From an uncultured Sphingomonas sp. (GTDB lineage Bacteria; Pseudomonadota; Alphaproteobacteria; Sphingomonadales; Sphingomonadaceae): 38,532 nt of DNA. The stretch spans positions 1 through 38,532 of the forward strand of contig CAJYLQ010000055.1 in the NCBI GenBank assembly GCA_913775975.1. The letters run 5' to 3'. A program made the translations under genes and the position numbers. Below are positions 7,818 to 16,041 of the stretch, one piece after another (position 1 is the first letter of the stretch; each line of letters starts with the position of its first letter). The notes below the pieces were generated by a model, which was given only the letters and a program-made list of their open reading frames with translations, had not been told where the DNA came from and searched no databases.

Positions 7818-8945
7818 TCAGTTCGCCAGCGAAAAGGCGGCGCCGGGCGCGCTGGTGGCGAAGTCCGCCACCGCAGACGCCACGTTCTGGATCAGCTGCT
7901 GCCGCTCGCGGATCGGGCGGCGGGTGTCGCCGATCATCACCGCCAGCGCATAGCGCCGCCCATCGGGCGCGGTGATCAGGCCGACATCGTTGAACCCCGC
8001 GTTGCGGCCGCCCAGATCCTGGCCGGTGCCGGTCTTGTGCGCGATCTTCCAGTCGGCGGGGATCGCCGCGCGCAGCCGGGCATGGCCGGTGCGCGAGGCG
8101 GCCATCGTATCCAGCAGCACCCGCGTCGAGGTTTCGGACAACAGCTCGCCCCGCGCCAGCCGCGCCAGCGCGTCGGCGATCGCGAGCGGCGCGGCGCCGT
8201 CCGGCGGATCGGCGACATAGCGGTCGAGCGCGGTGGTCCGCTGGTCGAGCGACAGGCGCGAGCGGGCGATCTCGAACCCGTTACCGATCGCATAGGCGGG
8301 TTGCCACACCAGCCCCGCCGTGCCCGCCTGCAACAATCGCTCGCCCGGGCCGAAGCGGATGTCGCCAAGATGCTTGGCCGCGATCATCCGCCGCACCGCT
8401 TCCGGCCCGCCGACATAGGTCAGCAGGCGGTCGTTGGCGGTATTGTCCGACTGGGTCAGCGCGCGCGTCAGCAGGCCGCCGACCGTCGTCTGGAAGGGCT
8501 GGTCGCCCTTCAGCAGATAGGCGATCGGCTGGTGAAACAGCGTCAGGTCCTCGCGCCGCACCGTGATCGGATCGTCCAGCCGCGCGCGGCCCTGATCGCG
8601 CAGGTCGAGCAGCGTCATCGCCACCCACAGCTTCGACACCGACTGTTGCGGCAGGCGCTGGCGGCCGCCGGCCTCCACCGTCCAGCCTTCGTCCACCGCG
8701 CGGACGGCGATGCCCATCCGGCCCTGGAAATCGCGCGCCAGCGTCTCGATCGCGGCCTGCAAGCGGCGCGGCGCGGCGATCACGCGGCGCGGCTGGGGCG
8801 GCGGGATCGCGATCGAAACCTCGGTCTTCGGCTCGTCGGCGGCGGCAGGCGCGGCGACGGTCCCGCCGGGGCGGTTCGAGGAACTGCACGACCCGAGCAG
8901 CAGGGCCGAAAAAACGAAGATGGCCGCAGATCGTGGAAAACGCAT
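7818..8945 (-). CDS. Class A beta-lactamase-fold serine hydrolase lipoprotein
   Basis: A 375-residue protein starting at ATG 8943-8945 (a GTG five codons earlier is possible). Residues 1-20 look like a lipoprotein signal (FSALLLGSC), so Cys20 is probably lipidated. The penicillin-binding-fold motifs are in order: S-V-S-K at 102-105 (nucleophile Ser102, Lys105), S-D-N at 166-168 and K-T-G at 304-306. Unlike class A beta-lactamases, the omega-loop ExxLN is not recognisable: the best match reads TTALD (237-241), with Thr where Glu166 should be. The SDN-KTG distance is about 35 residues longer than in TEM-type enzymes. It could be a divergent lactamase, an esterase or a peptidoglycan-acting enzyme; drug hydrolysis should not be assumed. 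Confidence 0.85.
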   Translation of the reverse strand: MRFPRSAAIFVFSALLLGSCSSSNRPGGTVAAPAAADEPKTEVSIAIPPPQPRRVIAAPRRLQAAIETLARDFQGRMGIAVRAVDEGWTVEAGGRQRLPQQSVSKLWVAMTLLDLRDQGRARLDDPITVRREDLTLFHQPIAYLLKGDQPFQTTVGGLLTRALTQSDNTANDRLLTYVGGPEAVRRMIAAKHLGDIRFGPGERLLQAGTAGLVWQPAYAIGNGFEIARSRLSLDQRTTALDRYVADPPDGAAPLAIADALARLARGELLSETSTRVLLDTMAASRTGHARLRAAIPADWKIAHKTGTGQDLGGRNAGFNDVGLITAPDGRRYALAVMIGDTRRPIRERQQLIQNVASAVADFATSAPGAAFSLAN

Positions 8946-9117
8946 CGATTTCACCCGCACTCGCGGGAGACTTTATCGCACGATGCCGCAGGGGAAACCG
9001 CGCGCGCGACTCGGTGCGACGAACGGATGCTGCAACGCGATGAGGCGAGTCGCACGCGGGAAACCGTGCCTTTCAGTATCCCAATCGTCCCCGCGCCGCT
9101 CCCACGCCCCGCCTGTC

Positions 9118-9144
9118 CGTCATCCCGGCGCAGGCCGGGATCCA
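9118..9144. repeat. Short palindromic interspersed repeat
   Basis: CGTCATCCCGGCGCAGGCC begins a repeat whose arms ATCCCGGC (9122-9129) and GCCGGGAT (9134-9141) pair perfectly around four bases. This wording is common between genes in alphaproteobacterial genomes. The remainder of the 296-base gap between nadB and the hydrolase gene shows no reading frame or other motif I can support. Confidence 0.75.
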
Positions 9145-9241
9145 TGGATACGGCTCAACAGGCGAAGGTGCGGATCACCCGCACATCGCATCCGGGTGAT
9201 GAAGGGGATGCTTCCCGGCGACCGGCGCCATGCGTCCCCGC

Positions 9242-10822
9242 TCAGGGCACCAGGATCGTGTCTTCCGCCTCGGGCAGCGTCTGCGGATAATCCAGCGTAT
9301 AGTGCAGCCCCCGGCTTTCCTTGCGATGCAGCGCGGAGCGGACGATCAGGTCGGCGGTCTGGAGCAGGTTGCGCAGCTCGATCAGGTCGGGCGTCACGCG
9401 GAAATGGCCGTAATAGTCGGACACTTCCTCGTTCAGCATGCGGATGCGGTGGCGCGCGCGTTCCAGCCGCTTGGTCGTGCGCACGATGCCGACGTAGTTC
9501 CACATGAACCGGCGGATTTCCGTCCAGTTCTGCTTGATGACGACCTCTTCGTCCGAATCCGTCACGCGGCTTTCGTCCCAGGCCCGGATCGGCGGGGGCG
9601 GGGGCAGGGCGTCCCAGTGCGCGGCGATGTGCGCCGCCGCCGCCTCGCCATAGACGAAGCATTCCAGCAGCGAGTTGGACGCCAGCCGGTTCGCGCCGTG
9701 CAGGCCGGACTGGGTGCACTCGCCCGCCGCATAGAGGCCCGGCAGGTCGGTGCGCCCGTCGCGGTCCACCACGATGCCGCCGCAGGTATAATGCTGCGCC
9801 GGCACGACCGGGATCGGCTGCGCCGTCATGTCGATGCCCAGTCCCATCAGCTTTTCGTAGATGTTGGGGAAATGTCCGCGCACGAATTCGGGCGGCTGGT
9901 GGCTGATGTCGAGATGCACGTAATCGAGGCCGTAGCGCTTGATCTCCGCGTCGATCGCGCGCGCCACCACGTCGCGCGGCGCCAGCTCCATCCGGTCGGC
10001 ATCGTAATAGGTCATGAAGCGCTTGCCCGTGACCGGGTTGATCAGCCGCCCGCCCTCGCCGCGCACCGCCTCGGTGATGAGGAAGTTCTTGACCTCAAGA
10101 TTGTAGAGGCAGGTCGGGTGGAACTGCATGAATTCCATGTTGGAAACCCGCGCGCCCGCGCGCCAGGCCATCGCGATCCCGTCCCCCGTCGCGCCGCGCG
10201 GCGCGGTGGAGAACAGATAGGTCCGGCCCGCGCCCCCCGTCGCCAGCACCGTCGCGCGCGCGGTGTGGACGCGCACCGTGCCGGTCGCCCGGTCCAACGC
10301 GTAGACGCCCCAGACGCGCCCCGCGCCCGAATAGCGTTCCTCGTGCCGCCCGGTCGCCAGGTCGATCGCCACCTGATCGGGGACCAGCGTGATGTTCGGA
10401 TGCGCCTCCGCCGCGCGTTGCAGCGCGACCTGCACCGCCCAGCCGGTCGCGTCGTCGACATGCACGATGCGCCGGTGCGAATGCCCGCCCTCGCGCGTCA
10501 GGTGCAGCGCATCGCCCTCCGTCGCGAAGGGGACGCCCAGCGCCTGCAGCCGCGCGATCGCGGCCGGCGCGCGCTCCACGACGAATTCCACCACGCCCCG
10601 GTCGTTCAGGCCCGCGCCCGCGACCATCGTGTCCTCGACATGGTTGGCGAAGGTGTCGCCCGGCTCCAGCACCGCCGCGATCCCGCCCTGCGCCCAGGCG
10701 GTCGACCCCTCGTTCAGCGCGCCCTTGGCCAGCACCGTCACGCGGAAACGGTCCGCCAGGTTCAGCGCGGCGGTCAGTCCGGCCGCGCCCGATCCGACGA
10801 TCAGGACATCGCTGTCGGTCAT
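9242..10822 (-). CDS. nadB: L-aspartate oxidase NadB
   Basis: A 526-residue flavoprotein that oxidises L-aspartate to iminoaspartate, the first step of de novo NAD synthesis, in the cytoplasm. The FAD-binding GSGAAG (10-15) is at the N-terminus; the family blocks STAWAQGGIAAV, TREGGHSHRRI, EFMQFHPT, PAQHYTCGGI and GANRLASNSLLE are all present, and the helical C-terminal domain (from WTEIRRFMW) completes the succinate-dehydrogenase-flavoprotein-like fold. The length agrees with the family. nadA and nadC, its usual partners, are not in this window. Confidence 0.97.
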   Translation of the reverse strand: MTDSDVLIVGSGAAGLTAALNLADRFRVTVLAKGALNEGSTAWAQGGIAAVLEPGDTFANHVEDTMVAGAGLNDRGVVEFVVERAPAAIARLQALGVPFATEGDALHLTREGGHSHRRIVHVDDATGWAVQVALQRAAEAHPNITLVPDQVAIDLATGRHEERYSGAGRVWGVYALDRATGTVRVHTARATVLATGGAGRTYLFSTAPRGATGDGIAMAWRAGARVSNMEFMQFHPTCLYNLEVKNFLITEAVRGEGGRLINPVTGKRFMTYYDADRMELAPRDVVARAIDAEIKRYGLDYVHLDISHQPPEFVRGHFPNIYEKLMGLGIDMTAQPIPVVPAQHYTCGGIVVDRDGRTDLPGLYAAGECTQSGLHGANRLASNSLLECFVYGEAAAAHIAAHWDALPPPPPIRAWDESRVTDSDEEVVIKQNWTEIRRFMWNYVGIVRTTKRLERARHRIRMLNEEVSDYYGHFRVTPDLIELRNLLQTADLIVRSALHRKESRGLHYTLDYPQTLPEAEDTILVP

Positions 10823-10910
10823 GCGGCGGCGGCGTGGAAAAGGGGCGGGGTCGTCATATCCCCACGCTCTGCCACAGCGATGGGGGAGGGGACAGGGGGT
10901 TTGGCGCGCG

Positions 10911-11312
10911 CTAGAACGCCCGCCCGGTCTTCCGGTTGTTCTCGATCTGCAGGATGCTCCCCTCGATCTTGGCGAGCAGCAGGTCGAGGTCGATCGGCTT
11001 CGTCAGATAGTCCGCCGCGCCGGACCGCAGGCCCGCCAGCATGTGGTCGCGGTCGGTCATCGCGGTCAGGAAGATGAAGGGGATGTTGCTGAGTTCCGGG
11101 TGATTCATCTGGATCTCGGCCAGCAGCTGCAGGCCGTCCATCTCGGGCATCGTGATGTCGCAGATCACGATATCGGGCCATTTGGACACGATCATCTCCA
11201 GCCCTTCGCGCCCGTTCGCCGCCTCCAGCGTCGCGAAGCCGGCCTCGGCCAGTTCCTCGACGATGAACTTGCGGATCGCGGTTTCGTCTTCGACGCACAG
11301 GATCGTAATCAT
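10911..11312 (-). CDS. Single-domain response regulator (CheY-like)
   Basis: A 133-residue receiver domain with no output domain. Acidic pocket residues are Glu8-Asp9, the phospho-acceptor is Asp52 (IVICDITMPEMDG), the switch Thr83 lies in FLTAMTD and Lys105 in YLTKPID. It starts 12 bases after the stop of the histidine kinase gene, so it is very probably the cognate regulator or a phosphorelay intermediate acting by protein-protein contact. The C-terminal helix continues to IENNRKTGRAF. The final target is not visible here. Confidence 0.93.
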   Translation of the reverse strand: MITILCVEDETAIRKFIVEELAEAGFATLEAANGREGLEMIVSKWPDIVICDITMPEMDGLQLLAEIQMNHPELSNIPFIFLTAMTDRDHMLAGLRSGAADYLTKPIDLDLLLAKIEGSILQIENNRKTGRAF

Positions 11313-11324
11313 GACTATGCCTTC

Positions 11325-12536
11325 TCAGCAGGGCAGGGGCGCGCCATGCGCGGCGCGCCGTACGGGCAGATGGACGGTAAAGGTGGAACCGAGGCCCGGC
11401 GCGCTGTCCACCTGGATGCGGCCGTCGTGCATCTCGACGATCTGGCGGACGAGGTGCAGGCCCAGCCCCGTGCCGGGAATGCCGGTGGAGGTGCGCGCCC
11501 GGAAATAGCGCTGGAACATGCGCGGCAGATCCTCCGCGTCGATGCCCACGCCCCGGTCTTGTACCGCGATCGCGATCATCCCGCCGGTCACGCTCGCGGT
11601 CAGCCGGATATCGGGCGCGGCGCGGGAATATTTGACCGCGTTGGACAGCAGGTTGGTGAACACCAGTTCCAGCGAGGATCGATCGGCGGTGATCGTCGGC
11701 GGCAGCGCGGCCAGATCGGTCGCGAAGCGATGACCGGGGCTGATCCCCGCCTGCCGCTCGCAACACAGGCGCAGCAGTTCGGCCAGGTTCACCTCGTCAT
11801 AGACGGGCTGGGCGATGCCGGCATCGTGCCGGCCGCTTTCCAGGATACCTTCGATCAGGTCGATGATCCGCGCGACGGAGACGCGGATCAGCTCCGCCTT
11901 CTCCGCCACGAACGCGGCGTCGCCGTCGCGATGGCGCAGCAGGCGCTGGGCGGCGCCGTCGATGATCGTCAGCGGCGTGCGGAATTCGTGGCTCGCCATC
12001 GTCACGAACTGGCGCTGGTTGTCGTTGACCTCGCGCTCATGCGCCAGCAGCCGCTCCAGCGCCTCCGCCTGCCGCCAGACCAGCGCCGTCCGCTCGCGCA
12101 CGCGCGCCTCCAGCGTGTCGTTGGCGCGGGCAAGCTCCTGCGCGGTGCGCACCTTCTCCGTCACGTCCTGATGCGTCGCGACATAGGCGTCCGCGTCGAT
12201 CGGCGAATGGCTGATCTTGATGAAGCGGCCATCGGTCAGCATCAGATTGCGCTCGGCGGGGCGGCCCAGCCGCTGCGCTTCCTCCGCGATGCCCAGAAAC
12301 TCGATCAGGTCGTCCGGCCCGCAGCCATGCGCTCGGCAATGATCCAGGATCGCCTGCCGCGTCGTGCCGGGTAAGGTGAGTTCGGGCGGCAGCGCATACA
12401 TGCGGGCATAGGCCGCGTTGCACAGGATCAGCCGGTGTTCCGCATCGAACATGCACAGGCCGTGCAGCATGTTCCACAGCGCGGCGTCCAGCAGATGGCT
12501 GTGCTGTTCCAGCTGCACCTTCCACGGCCGTCCCAT
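11325..12536 (-). CDS. Soluble PAS-domain sensor histidine kinase
   Basis: A 403-residue kinase without membrane helices, hence cytoplasmic. A PAS domain covers about residues 15-125 (LHGLCMFDAEHRLILCNAAY start, DGRFIKIS core), a coiled coil 125-180, then HisKA with phospho-acceptor His183 (ASHEFRTPL), and the ATPase domain with N box NLLSN (295-299), G1 DRGVGI and G2 GTGLGL. The ATG at 12534-12536 is preceded by GAGGGG; a TTG eight codons upstream has no ribosome site. It is co-directional with the response regulator 12 bases downstream. The PAS domain resembles the PAS-7 type with a Cys-rich surface (HCRAHGCG), but the signal is unknown. Confidence 0.93.
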   Translation of the reverse strand: MGRPWKVQLEQHSHLLDAALWNMLHGLCMFDAEHRLILCNAAYARMYALPPELTLPGTTRQAILDHCRAHGCGPDDLIEFLGIAEEAQRLGRPAERNLMLTDGRFIKISHSPIDADAYVATHQDVTEKVRTAQELARANDTLEARVRERTALVWRQAEALERLLAHEREVNDNQRQFVTMASHEFRTPLTIIDGAAQRLLRHRDGDAAFVAEKAELIRVSVARIIDLIEGILESGRHDAGIAQPVYDEVNLAELLRLCCERQAGISPGHRFATDLAALPPTITADRSSLELVFTNLLSNAVKYSRAAPDIRLTASVTGGMIAIAVQDRGVGIDAEDLPRMFQRYFRARTSTGIPGTGLGLHLVRQIVEMHDGRIQVDSAPGLGSTFTVHLPVRRAAHGAPLPC

Positions 12537-12582
12537 CCGGATCAAATCCCCTCGTTGCAAGGACTTGATAGGGGAGGAAGAC

Positions 12583-12598
12583 GTAAACGTCCGTTTAC
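12583..12598. promoter_or_regulatory. Candidate operator: perfect inverted repeat before the kinase gene
   Basis: GTAAACG and CGTTTAC form a perfect 7-bp inverted repeat around TC, 47 bases upstream of the kinase ATG, in the 182-base gap after the ABC ATPase gene. The size and position fit a binding site for a dimeric regulator or the core of the promoter region. The protein that would bind is not known. Nothing else in this gap is recognised except a weak GCGTA/TACGC pair at 12660-12673. Confidence 0.4.
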
Positions 12599-12718
12599 CG
12601 CACGGGCAGATTTAGGACTGATAGGCTGCCATATCAGGACATAACATCTGTGTACCAATGCGTACGGATACGCCCGCCCGCCGACCCCGCACGCATCGCA
12701 AGCGCCGGCAGCGGGCGG

Positions 12719-13639
12719 TCAGGCGGCGCCGCGCGTCAGGCTGAGGAACACATCCTCCAGATCCGCCTCGCGCGTCGTCACGTCGACGATTCCCAGCCCC
12801 TGCGCCGACACAGCCGCCAGCACCTCGCCCGCGTTCACCCGATCCTTGGAATAGGTGATCTCCAGCGTACGCGGCTGGATCAGCGCGATCTTCTCGAAAC
12901 AGGGGGCATCGATCGGCGCGGCCAGATCGCGATCGACCGTCACCGCCACCACCTTCTCCTGCGCGCGGCCGACCAGTTCGCGCGTCGGCTCGTCGGCGAC
13001 GACGCGGCCATGGTTGATGATCGCGATCCGGTCGCACAGCTCTTCGGCCTCTTCGAGATAGTGGGTGGTCAGCACCACCGTCACCCCGCCCGCGTTGAGT
13101 TCGCGGACATAGTCCCACAATTGCTGGCGCAGCTGGATGTCGACGCCGGCGGTCGGCTCGTCCAGCACCAGCACGGGCGGCGAATGGACCATCGCCTTGG
13201 CCACCATCAGCCGCCGCTTCATGCCCCCCGACAGCGTGCGGGCATAGGCGTTGGCCTTGTCCTCCAGATGCACCGCGCGCAGCAGTTCCATCGACCGGCG
13301 CTGCCCCTTCGGCACGCCATACAGGCCGGCCTGGATCTCCAGCGTCTCGACGGGGGTGAAGAAGGGGTCGAACAGGATCTCCTGGTTGACGATCCCGATC
13401 GACGCCTTGGCGTTGCGCGGATGCGCGTCGATGTCGAAGCCCCAGATCGACGCCGATCCGCTGGTCTTGTTCACCAGCCCCGCCAGGATATTGATCATCG
13501 TCGACTTGCCCGCGCCATTGGGGCCGAGCAGGCCGAAGATCCTGCCGCGCGGCACGGTCAGCGACACGCCGTCCAGCGCGCGCTTGCCGCCCTGATAGGT
13601 CTTGCACAGGTCGCGGATTTCGATGGCGGCGTCAGTCAT
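12719..13639 (-). CDS. ABC-2 type transporter ATP-binding protein
   Basis: A 306-residue nucleotide-binding subunit. Walker A is GPNGAGKST (39-47), the signature is LSGGM (136-140), Walker B VLVLDEP (156-162) is followed by TAGVD, and the switch His lies in TTHYLEEAEELCDR. The C-terminal ~80 residues are the extra domain seen in YadG/CcmA-type ABC-2 ATPases. These pair with a small membrane permease to export lipids, polysaccharides or drugs, but no permease gene is adjacent: the next gene downstream is the histidine kinase. The start is the ATG giving MTDAAIEIRDLCK. It is divergent from the zinc-finger gene with 58 bases between starts. Confidence 0.92.
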   Translation of the reverse strand: MTDAAIEIRDLCKTYQGGKRALDGVSLTVPRGRIFGLLGPNGAGKSTMINILAGLVNKTSGSASIWGFDIDAHPRNAKASIGIVNQEILFDPFFTPVETLEIQAGLYGVPKGQRRSMELLRAVHLEDKANAYARTLSGGMKRRLMVAKAMVHSPPVLVLDEPTAGVDIQLRQQLWDYVRELNAGGVTVVLTTHYLEEAEELCDRIAIINHGRVVADEPTRELVGRAQEKVVAVTVDRDLAAPIDAPCFEKIALIQPRTLEITYSKDRVNAGEVLAAVSAQGLGIVDVTTREADLEDVFLSLTRGAA

Positions 13640-13697
13640 GCGGATCGCGATAGGCCGTGGCTTGCCTCTCCACAATGCGCTTTGCTATCGGGGCGTC

Positions 13698-13928
13698 ATG
13701 CACCCGCCGCTCGAAGTCACCCGCACCAGCCAGTCCCGCGTCGCCTGCGACGGGGCGTCCGACATTCCCGGCGGGGCGGCCCTCGGCCATCCGCGCGTCT
13801 GGCTGCAGATCGACGAGCTGGGCTATGTCGACTGCGGGTACTGCGACCGGCGTTTCGTGCTGATCGGCGGCCCCGCCGACGGCGCCGACCAGAGTCAGCT
13901 GCCGGACATCACCGAAGGCGCCGCGTAA
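13698..13928 (+). CDS. zf-CHCC zinc-finger domain protein
   Basis: A 76-residue protein of the zf-CHCC family (related to the NDUFS6 zinc-binding subunit of complex I). The ligands are visible: Cys in RVACDG, His in LGHPRVWL, and the pair CGYC in GYVDCGYCDRRFVL. Alphaproteobacterial members are found as free small proteins. The start is the ATG giving MHPPLEV. Its C-terminal codons (GADQSQLPDITEG) are the source of the tandem array that follows. The family assignment is good; whether it has a complex I role here is inference. Confidence 0.88.
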   Translation: MHPPLEVTRTSQSRVACDGASDIPGGAALGHPRVWLQIDELGYVDCGYCDRRFVLIGGPADGADQSQLPDITEGAA

Positions 13929-14311
13929 ACCACGCCCCACGCCCGGGCCGCCGATCGGCCGACGGGCGCGAAAGCGGCCCGTTCGACGTCACGGCTTCGC
14001 CGTGACGCCACAGCGGTGGCCCGACAGAAGGCGCCGACCAGAGCACCCTGCCGGACATCACCGACGGCACCGCGCAAATAAACCTGCCGAACCGGGCCGC
14101 CGATCGGCCGACGGGCGCGAAAGCGGCCCGTTCGACGTCACGGCTTCGCCGTGACGCCACAGCGGTGACCCGACAGAAGGCGCCGACCAGAGCACCCTGC
14201 CGGACATCACCGACGGCACCGCGCAAATAAACCTGCCGAACCGGGCCGCCGATCGGCCGACGGGCGCGTAGCGGCCCGTTCGACGTCACGGCTTCGCCGT
14301 GACGTCACCCG
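13881..14311. repeat. 149-bp tandem array duplicating the zinc-finger gene's 3' end
   Basis: The same sequence returns at an exact period of 149 bases, nearly three copies. GGCGCCGACC occurs at 13881, 14030 and 14179; GGGCCGCCGATCGGCC at 13945, 14094 and 14243. The first part of each unit is the last ~15 codons of the zinc-finger gene, with the stop TAA of the original replaced by CAAATAA in the copies. The second part holds a hairpin, CGTCACGGC-TTC-GCCGTGACG, at 13987-14007, 14136-14156 and 14285-14305 (11-bp arms in the last). Because 149 is not a multiple of three, no frame is kept through the array. It occupies most of the gap before the SDR gene. Confidence 0.92.
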
Positions 14312-14361
14312 GTTGCCCGACTCACCAAACCTGCCTAAACCACCCACCCCAACCCGGAGCC

Positions 14362-14450
14362 CTTTCGAAATGACCCAGCGTCACCGCTGACCAGCGGACC
14401 TGCCCTTCGCCAGCGGAGCGATCCGCCGACCGAACCCGTCATTTCGAGAG
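14362..14450. repeat. Inverted-repeat element in front of the SDR gene
   Basis: CTTTCGAAATGAC (14362-14374) and GTCATTTCGAGAG (14438-14450) are 13-base arms with one mismatch, enclosing 63 bases that include shorter complementary CAGCG/CGCTG segments. It resembles a small interspersed palindromic element. The right arm ends in GAGAG five bases before the SDR ATG, so the repeat seems to supply that gene's ribosome-binding site. Confidence 0.6.
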
Positions 14451-14455
14451 CTTTT

Positions 14456-15235
14456 ATGCAACGTCTGACCGACAAGACCTGCGTCGTCACCGGCGCCGCG
14501 CGCGGCATCGGCCGCGCCATCGCCGCCCGCTTCCATGCAGAGGGCGGCGCCGTCATCCTGACCGATATCGACCGCGCGACGGGCGAGGAGGCCGCCGAGG
14601 CGATCGGCTGCCGCTTCCTGCCGCTCGACGTGCGCGAGGAGGGCGACTGGCACCGCCTCGCCGCGACGGTCCCCACCGCCGACGTCGTCGTCAACAATGC
14701 CGGCGTCACCGGGTTCGAGCAGGGCATGGTCCCGCACGATCCCGAACATGCCAGCCTGTCGGACTGGCGCGCCGTCCACCGCGTCAACCTCGACGGCACC
14801 TTTCTCGGCTGCCGCTATGCGATCGCCGCGATGAAGGCGGCGGGGGAGGGGGCGATCATCAACATCTCCTCCCGCTCGGGCCTCGTCGGCATCCCGGGCG
14901 CCGCCGCCTATGCCGCGTCGAAGGCGGCGATCCGCAACCATACGAAGACGGTCGCGCTCTATTGCGCGCAACAGGGCTGGCGCATCCGCTGCAACTCGAT
15001 CCACCCCGCCGCGATTCTGACGCCGATCTGGGAGCCGATGCTGGGCGACGGCCCCGACCGCGACGCGCGCATGGCCGCGCTGGTGGCGGACACCCCGCTC
15101 AAGCGCTTCGGTACGCCGGAGGAAGTCGCCGCGGTCGCCGCCCTCCTCGCCTCCGACGAGGCGACGTACATGACCGGCACGGAGGTCAACATCGACGGCG
15201 GCCTCCTCGCCGGATCGGCGGCATCGCCGGGGTGA
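14456..15235 (+). CDS. Short-chain dehydrogenase/reductase (SDR)
   Basis: A 259-residue classical SDR oxidoreductase. The nucleotide-binding TGAARGIG is at 12-19, NNAG at 80-83, and the catalytic Asn111, Ser138/139, Tyr152 and Lys156 (YAASK) are in place. Asp37 at the end of the second beta-strand (VILTD) suggests NAD(H) rather than NADP(H). The C-terminal [10 protein letters not shown] motif is typical of the family. The substrate is unknown; related enzymes act on alcohols, sugars, steroids or 3-oxoacyl compounds. It stands alone, after a repeat-rich gap. Confidence 0.93.
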   Translation: MQRLTDKTCVVTGAARGIGRAIAARFHAEGGAVILTDIDRATGEEAAEAIGCRFLPLDVREEGDWHRLAATVPTADVVVNNAGVTGFEQGMVPHDPEHASLSDWRAVHRVNLDGTFLGCRYAIAAMKAAGEGAIINISSRSGLVGIPGAAAYAASKAAIRNHTKTVALYCAQQGWRIRCNSIHPAAILTPIWEPMLGDGPDRDARMAALVADTPLKRFGTPEEVAAVAALLASDEATYMTGTEVNIDGGLLAGSAASPG

Positions 15236-15267
15236 GGGGGGGGGGCACCCGCTCGCCCACCCACCCC

Positions 15268-15291
15268 GTCATTCCCGCCTGCGTGGGAATG
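15268..15291. repeat. Short palindromic interspersed repeat
   Basis: CATTCCC (15270-15276) and GGGAATG (15285-15291) pair around eight bases, within the wording GTCATTCCCGCCTGCGTGGG that is common in alphaproteobacterial intergenic repeats. It lies just after the SDR stop and a run of ten G (15236-15245). Confidence 0.65.
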
Positions 15292-15375
15292 CCGGAAGTT
15301 AATTGGAAACGCCGACATTCGCGGATCGCATGATTAAGGTCCGCCTGGCTTGGAAGCGGAGCCGTGGCGGACGGA

Positions 15376-15774
15376 TCAGGCCGGGAAGTGAATTCCGCAC
15401 AGTTTGTTGCCGTCAGGGTCACGGAAGTAGGCCAGTTCGATGGTGCCCATCGAGGCAGTTTCGCGCGGTCCGGGCGGAGCTTCGATCGACGTGCCGCCAG
15501 CTGCAACGGCCGTATCGTGAAGTTTCTTCACCTGCTCGGCCGAGTCGCAGGAAAAGGCGACGGTGCTGCCGTTGGCAACGCTTGCCGGTTCGTCGTTGAT
15601 CGGCTGGCTGACGATAAAGTTGGTTCCGCTGCCATTATTGTAAATCAGCCGTGTATGACCGCTGTCGGCGATATTCCGCGTCCCTTCTCCTGCACCCAGG
15701 ATGCCGAGCACCGTGTCATAGAAGCGCTTGGACCGTTCAATGTCGTTTGATCCGACCATCGTGTGAAAAAGCAC
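15376..15774 (-). CDS. VOC-family (glyoxalase/bleomycin-resistance fold) protein
   Basis: A 132-residue vicinal-oxygen-chelate protein. The start chosen is GTG 15772-15774 because GGGAGA lies six bases before it and gives the family N-terminus (M)LFHTMVGSNDIERSKRFYD; a GTG two codons upstream would leave no spacing. The likely metal ligands are the N-terminal His of LFHTMVG and the Glu of TIELAYFRDPDGN. Such proteins bind small molecules or act as lyases, isomerases or dioxygenases; the substrate is unknown. The gene is noticeably lower in GC than its neighbours. Confidence 0.88.
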   Translation of the reverse strand: MLFHTMVGSNDIERSKRFYDTVLGILGAGEGTRNIADSGHTRLIYNNGSGTNFIVSQPINDEPASVANGSTVAFSCDSAEQVKKLHDTAVAAGGTSIEAPPGPRETASMGTIELAYFRDPDGNKLCGIHFPA

Positions 15775-15897
15775 GCACACTCTCCCGAAGGCTGATCGAC
15801 TTCCGATCGCCGTTAACGATCTTACCTAACCGGTATAAAACCTGCGGTCACCCCCGGGGGCATCGGATTGCCCACTATTGGGCGTAACCTACAAAAC

Positions 15898-15935
15898 CCG
15901 CCACCCCGCCACCCCGCCACCCCGCCACCCCGCCG
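15898..15935. repeat. Octanucleotide microsatellite (CCGCCACC)n
   Basis: CCGCCACC is repeated in tandem between four and five times without interruption, then degenerates into CCGGCCACC. Such a tract can change length by slippage. It is 290 bases before tldD and outside any gene. Confidence 0.85.
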
Positions 15936-16041
15936 GCCACCGCCTCACCCTGTCCTACACCGACGCACTTCAGGTAAACCGCGCGCATGGCCGTCGCGCT
16001 CATCCCGACCGTTGCCCCTGTGCCCACCACCGCACGTCCGC

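Noticed and set aside
13909..14289. Minus-strand repeat protein through the 149-bp array
   Set aside because: The frame stays open only because the units lack stops; 149 is not a multiple of three, codon use is unlike real genes, and the plus-strand origin from the zinc-finger gene explains the sequence.
13881..14311. CRISPR array
   Set aside because: The copies are contiguous 149-base units with no unique spacers and no cas genes nearby.
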